Source: Methyloprofundus sp. | GTDB lineage: Bacteria > Pseudomonadota > Gammaproteobacteria > Methylococcales > Methylomonadaceae | Assembly (NCBI GenBank): GCA_013138555.1 | Contig: WTCN01000325.1 | Coordinates: forward strand, 1-16,697 | DNA length: 16,697 nt | Direction of reading: 5' to 3' | Part shown: in pieces, positions 15,828-16,697 of the stretch | How positions within the stretch are numbered: position 1 is the first letter of the stretch | Layout of the letters: every line of letters starts with the position of its first letter | Notes under the pieces: generated by a model | What the model was told of the DNA's origin: nothing | Database searches by the model: none | Seen by the model: the letters and a program-made list of their open reading frames with translations, nothing else | Position numbers and translations under genes: made by a program

Positions 15828-16573
15828 CAGCAACGTTATATGGTGCATCCTTAGGGCCTGGCGACCCTGGTTTAATTACCCGTAAAACCTGGGACTTATT
15901 ACACGCTGATGCAGACTGGACTTACCCAGTCAGAAAAAAACAGGGTGAGAGCTATGCCTTGAATATCGTTTTGGCAGCAGGTTTAACGCCGCCTGAAAAC
16001 AGTACACCACTTATTTTTCCGATGACGCATGATCGGGAAATATTAGCCAGATACTGGTTACAAGCGGCTCAGGAGGTTGTTAGAAAATTACAGGCAGGGC
16101 GCGATGTGGTTTTTTTAGTTGAAGGTGATGCGTCAACCTATTCTACTTTTCAGCACCTGGCTAAAACAGTGATAGCTCTGGACAGTACTGCACAAATAGA
16201 AACCGTTGCTGGGGTCAGTTCATTTAATGCAGCTGCCGCGCGAGCCAAAATGCCTTTAGCTGATACCGATGATACTGTCGCGATTATTCCTGCGGGCTAT
16301 GGTATTGAAATGATTGAAAATATGCTGCATGATTTTGATACCTTGGTATTATTAAAGGTTAAACCCTTACTTGATGATATACTTACTTTATTAGAACGTA
16401 AGAACTTATTAACTAAGGCCTGTTTTATTGAAAAAGCAGGCTCTAGTGAAGAGCGTATAGTTCACGATGTTCTAAGTTTAAAAGGGCAAAAGGTTAATTA
16501 TCTATCATTGCTAATGATACATAATTCCCATAGAATAAGAGGGGAGATGATCCGCGGTTGTCGGAAAAAGTAA
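15824..16573 (+). CDS. cobI: Precorrin-2 C20-methyltransferase (CobI/CbiL)
   Basis: Tetrapyrrole methylase that adds the C20 methyl to (cobalt-)precorrin-2, the first committed corrin step. The 249-residue protein has the SAM-binding loop GASLGPGDPGLITRK (7-21), the CobI-type YPVRKKQGESYA segment (34-45), LVEGDASTYSTF (98-109) and VAGVSSFNAAAARA (128-141). The start overlaps the cobL stop as ATGA, the usual sign of coupling. Sequence alone does not tell whether the substrate carries cobalt; the neighbouring cbiD suggests that it does. Confidence 0.95.
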   Translation: MTATLYGASLGPGDPGLITRKTWDLLHADADWTYPVRKKQGESYALNIVLAAGLTPPENSTPLIFPMTHDREILARYWLQAAQEVVRKLQAGRDVVFLVEGDASTYSTFQHLAKTVIALDSTAQIETVAGVSSFNAAAARAKMPLADTDDTVAIIPAGYGIEMIENMLHDFDTLVLLKVKPLLDDILTLLERKNLLTKACFIEKAGSSEERIVHDVLSLKGQKVNYLSLLMIHNSHRIRGEMIRGCRKK

Positions 16574-16606
16574 CTCCCTATACATAAGAATAAAAGAGGA
16601 TAAAAT

Positions 16607-16697
16607 ATGACTAGTACTCAGAAATTAATGGCTGCCGTTGTAGGTGTTTTTGTAATAGGCTTTTTAATGGTCGGTGGCAATAAAGAACAGACCAATG
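16607..16697 (+). CDS. Start of an unidentified membrane-anchored or exported protein, cut by window edge
   Basis: ATG at 16607 follows a good Shine-Dalgarno (AGAGGA, 6 nt away) and lies 33 bases after the cobI stop in the same direction, so it is probably the next gene of the operon. Only 30 residues are visible. After MTSTQK comes a hydrophobic segment (about 7-23), then polar residues NKEQTN. This could be an N-terminal anchor or a signal peptide. It does not look like the start of CobJ, CbiG or another tetrapyrrole methylase. No function can be assigned. Confidence 0.7.
   Translation, partial: MTSTQKLMAAVVGVFVIGFLMVGGNKEQTN

Overview
The window looks like chromosomal DNA of a moderately AT-rich gammaproteobacterium. 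The evidence is the canonical rpmH-rnpA-yidD-yidC block followed by mnmE, a YidC of 546 residues that resembles the E. coli protein along its length, and gammaproteobacterial types of M48 lipoprotein and SPOR-tagged lytic transglycosylase. A Methylococcales-type methanotroph would fit the look of the proteins, but that is only an impression. I see no insertion sequence, phage gene, tRNA, rRNA or CRISPR array.

Left part, all on the minus strand (1-7404). A consensus sigma70 promoter (TTGACT-17 bp-TATAAT) drives rpmH, rnpA (TTG start), yidD and yidC. These genes are tightly packed or overlapping: ribosomal protein L34, the RNase P protein, and two membrane-insertion factors. A 12-bp perfect hairpin with a T-run ends this operon before mnmE, the tRNA-modifying GTPase cut by the window edge. 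Upstream of rpmH, where dnaA often lies, there is instead a pirin-family gene and a two-component pair (an OmpR/PhoB-type regulator overlapping a histidine kinase with a very large, charged sensor region).

Centre, plus strand (7671-11549). Divergent from the regulator is a hybrid cluster protein (Hcp/prismane) homologue. This is the most unusual gene here. It keeps the N-terminal four-cysteine [4Fe-4S] motif, but every cysteine that should bind the hybrid Fe-S-O cluster is replaced (Ser, Tyr, Asp, Thr), and the active-site Lys is Gln. The remainder of the fold is well conserved. It is followed by a secreted lytic transglycosylase with a large unassigned N-terminal region and a C-terminal SPOR domain. 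A tandem 11-bp-period direct repeat lies in the divergent region between the regulator and the Hcp-like gene and could be the regulator's binding site.

Right part (11661-16697) is a cobalamin (corrin ring) biosynthesis cluster on the plus strand: cobH, then cbiD, the CbiE-CbiT fusion (cobL) and cobI. The last three overlap at their ends and form one operon with a start of a further membrane-anchored protein at the window edge. CbiD points to the cobalt-early route. cobH is separated from the rest by an oppositely oriented M48 metallopeptidase lipoprotein. The cbiD leader (about 215 nt) carries a perfect inverted repeat at its putative extended -10 promoter and two mutually exclusive hairpins, but no recognisable B12 riboswitch.
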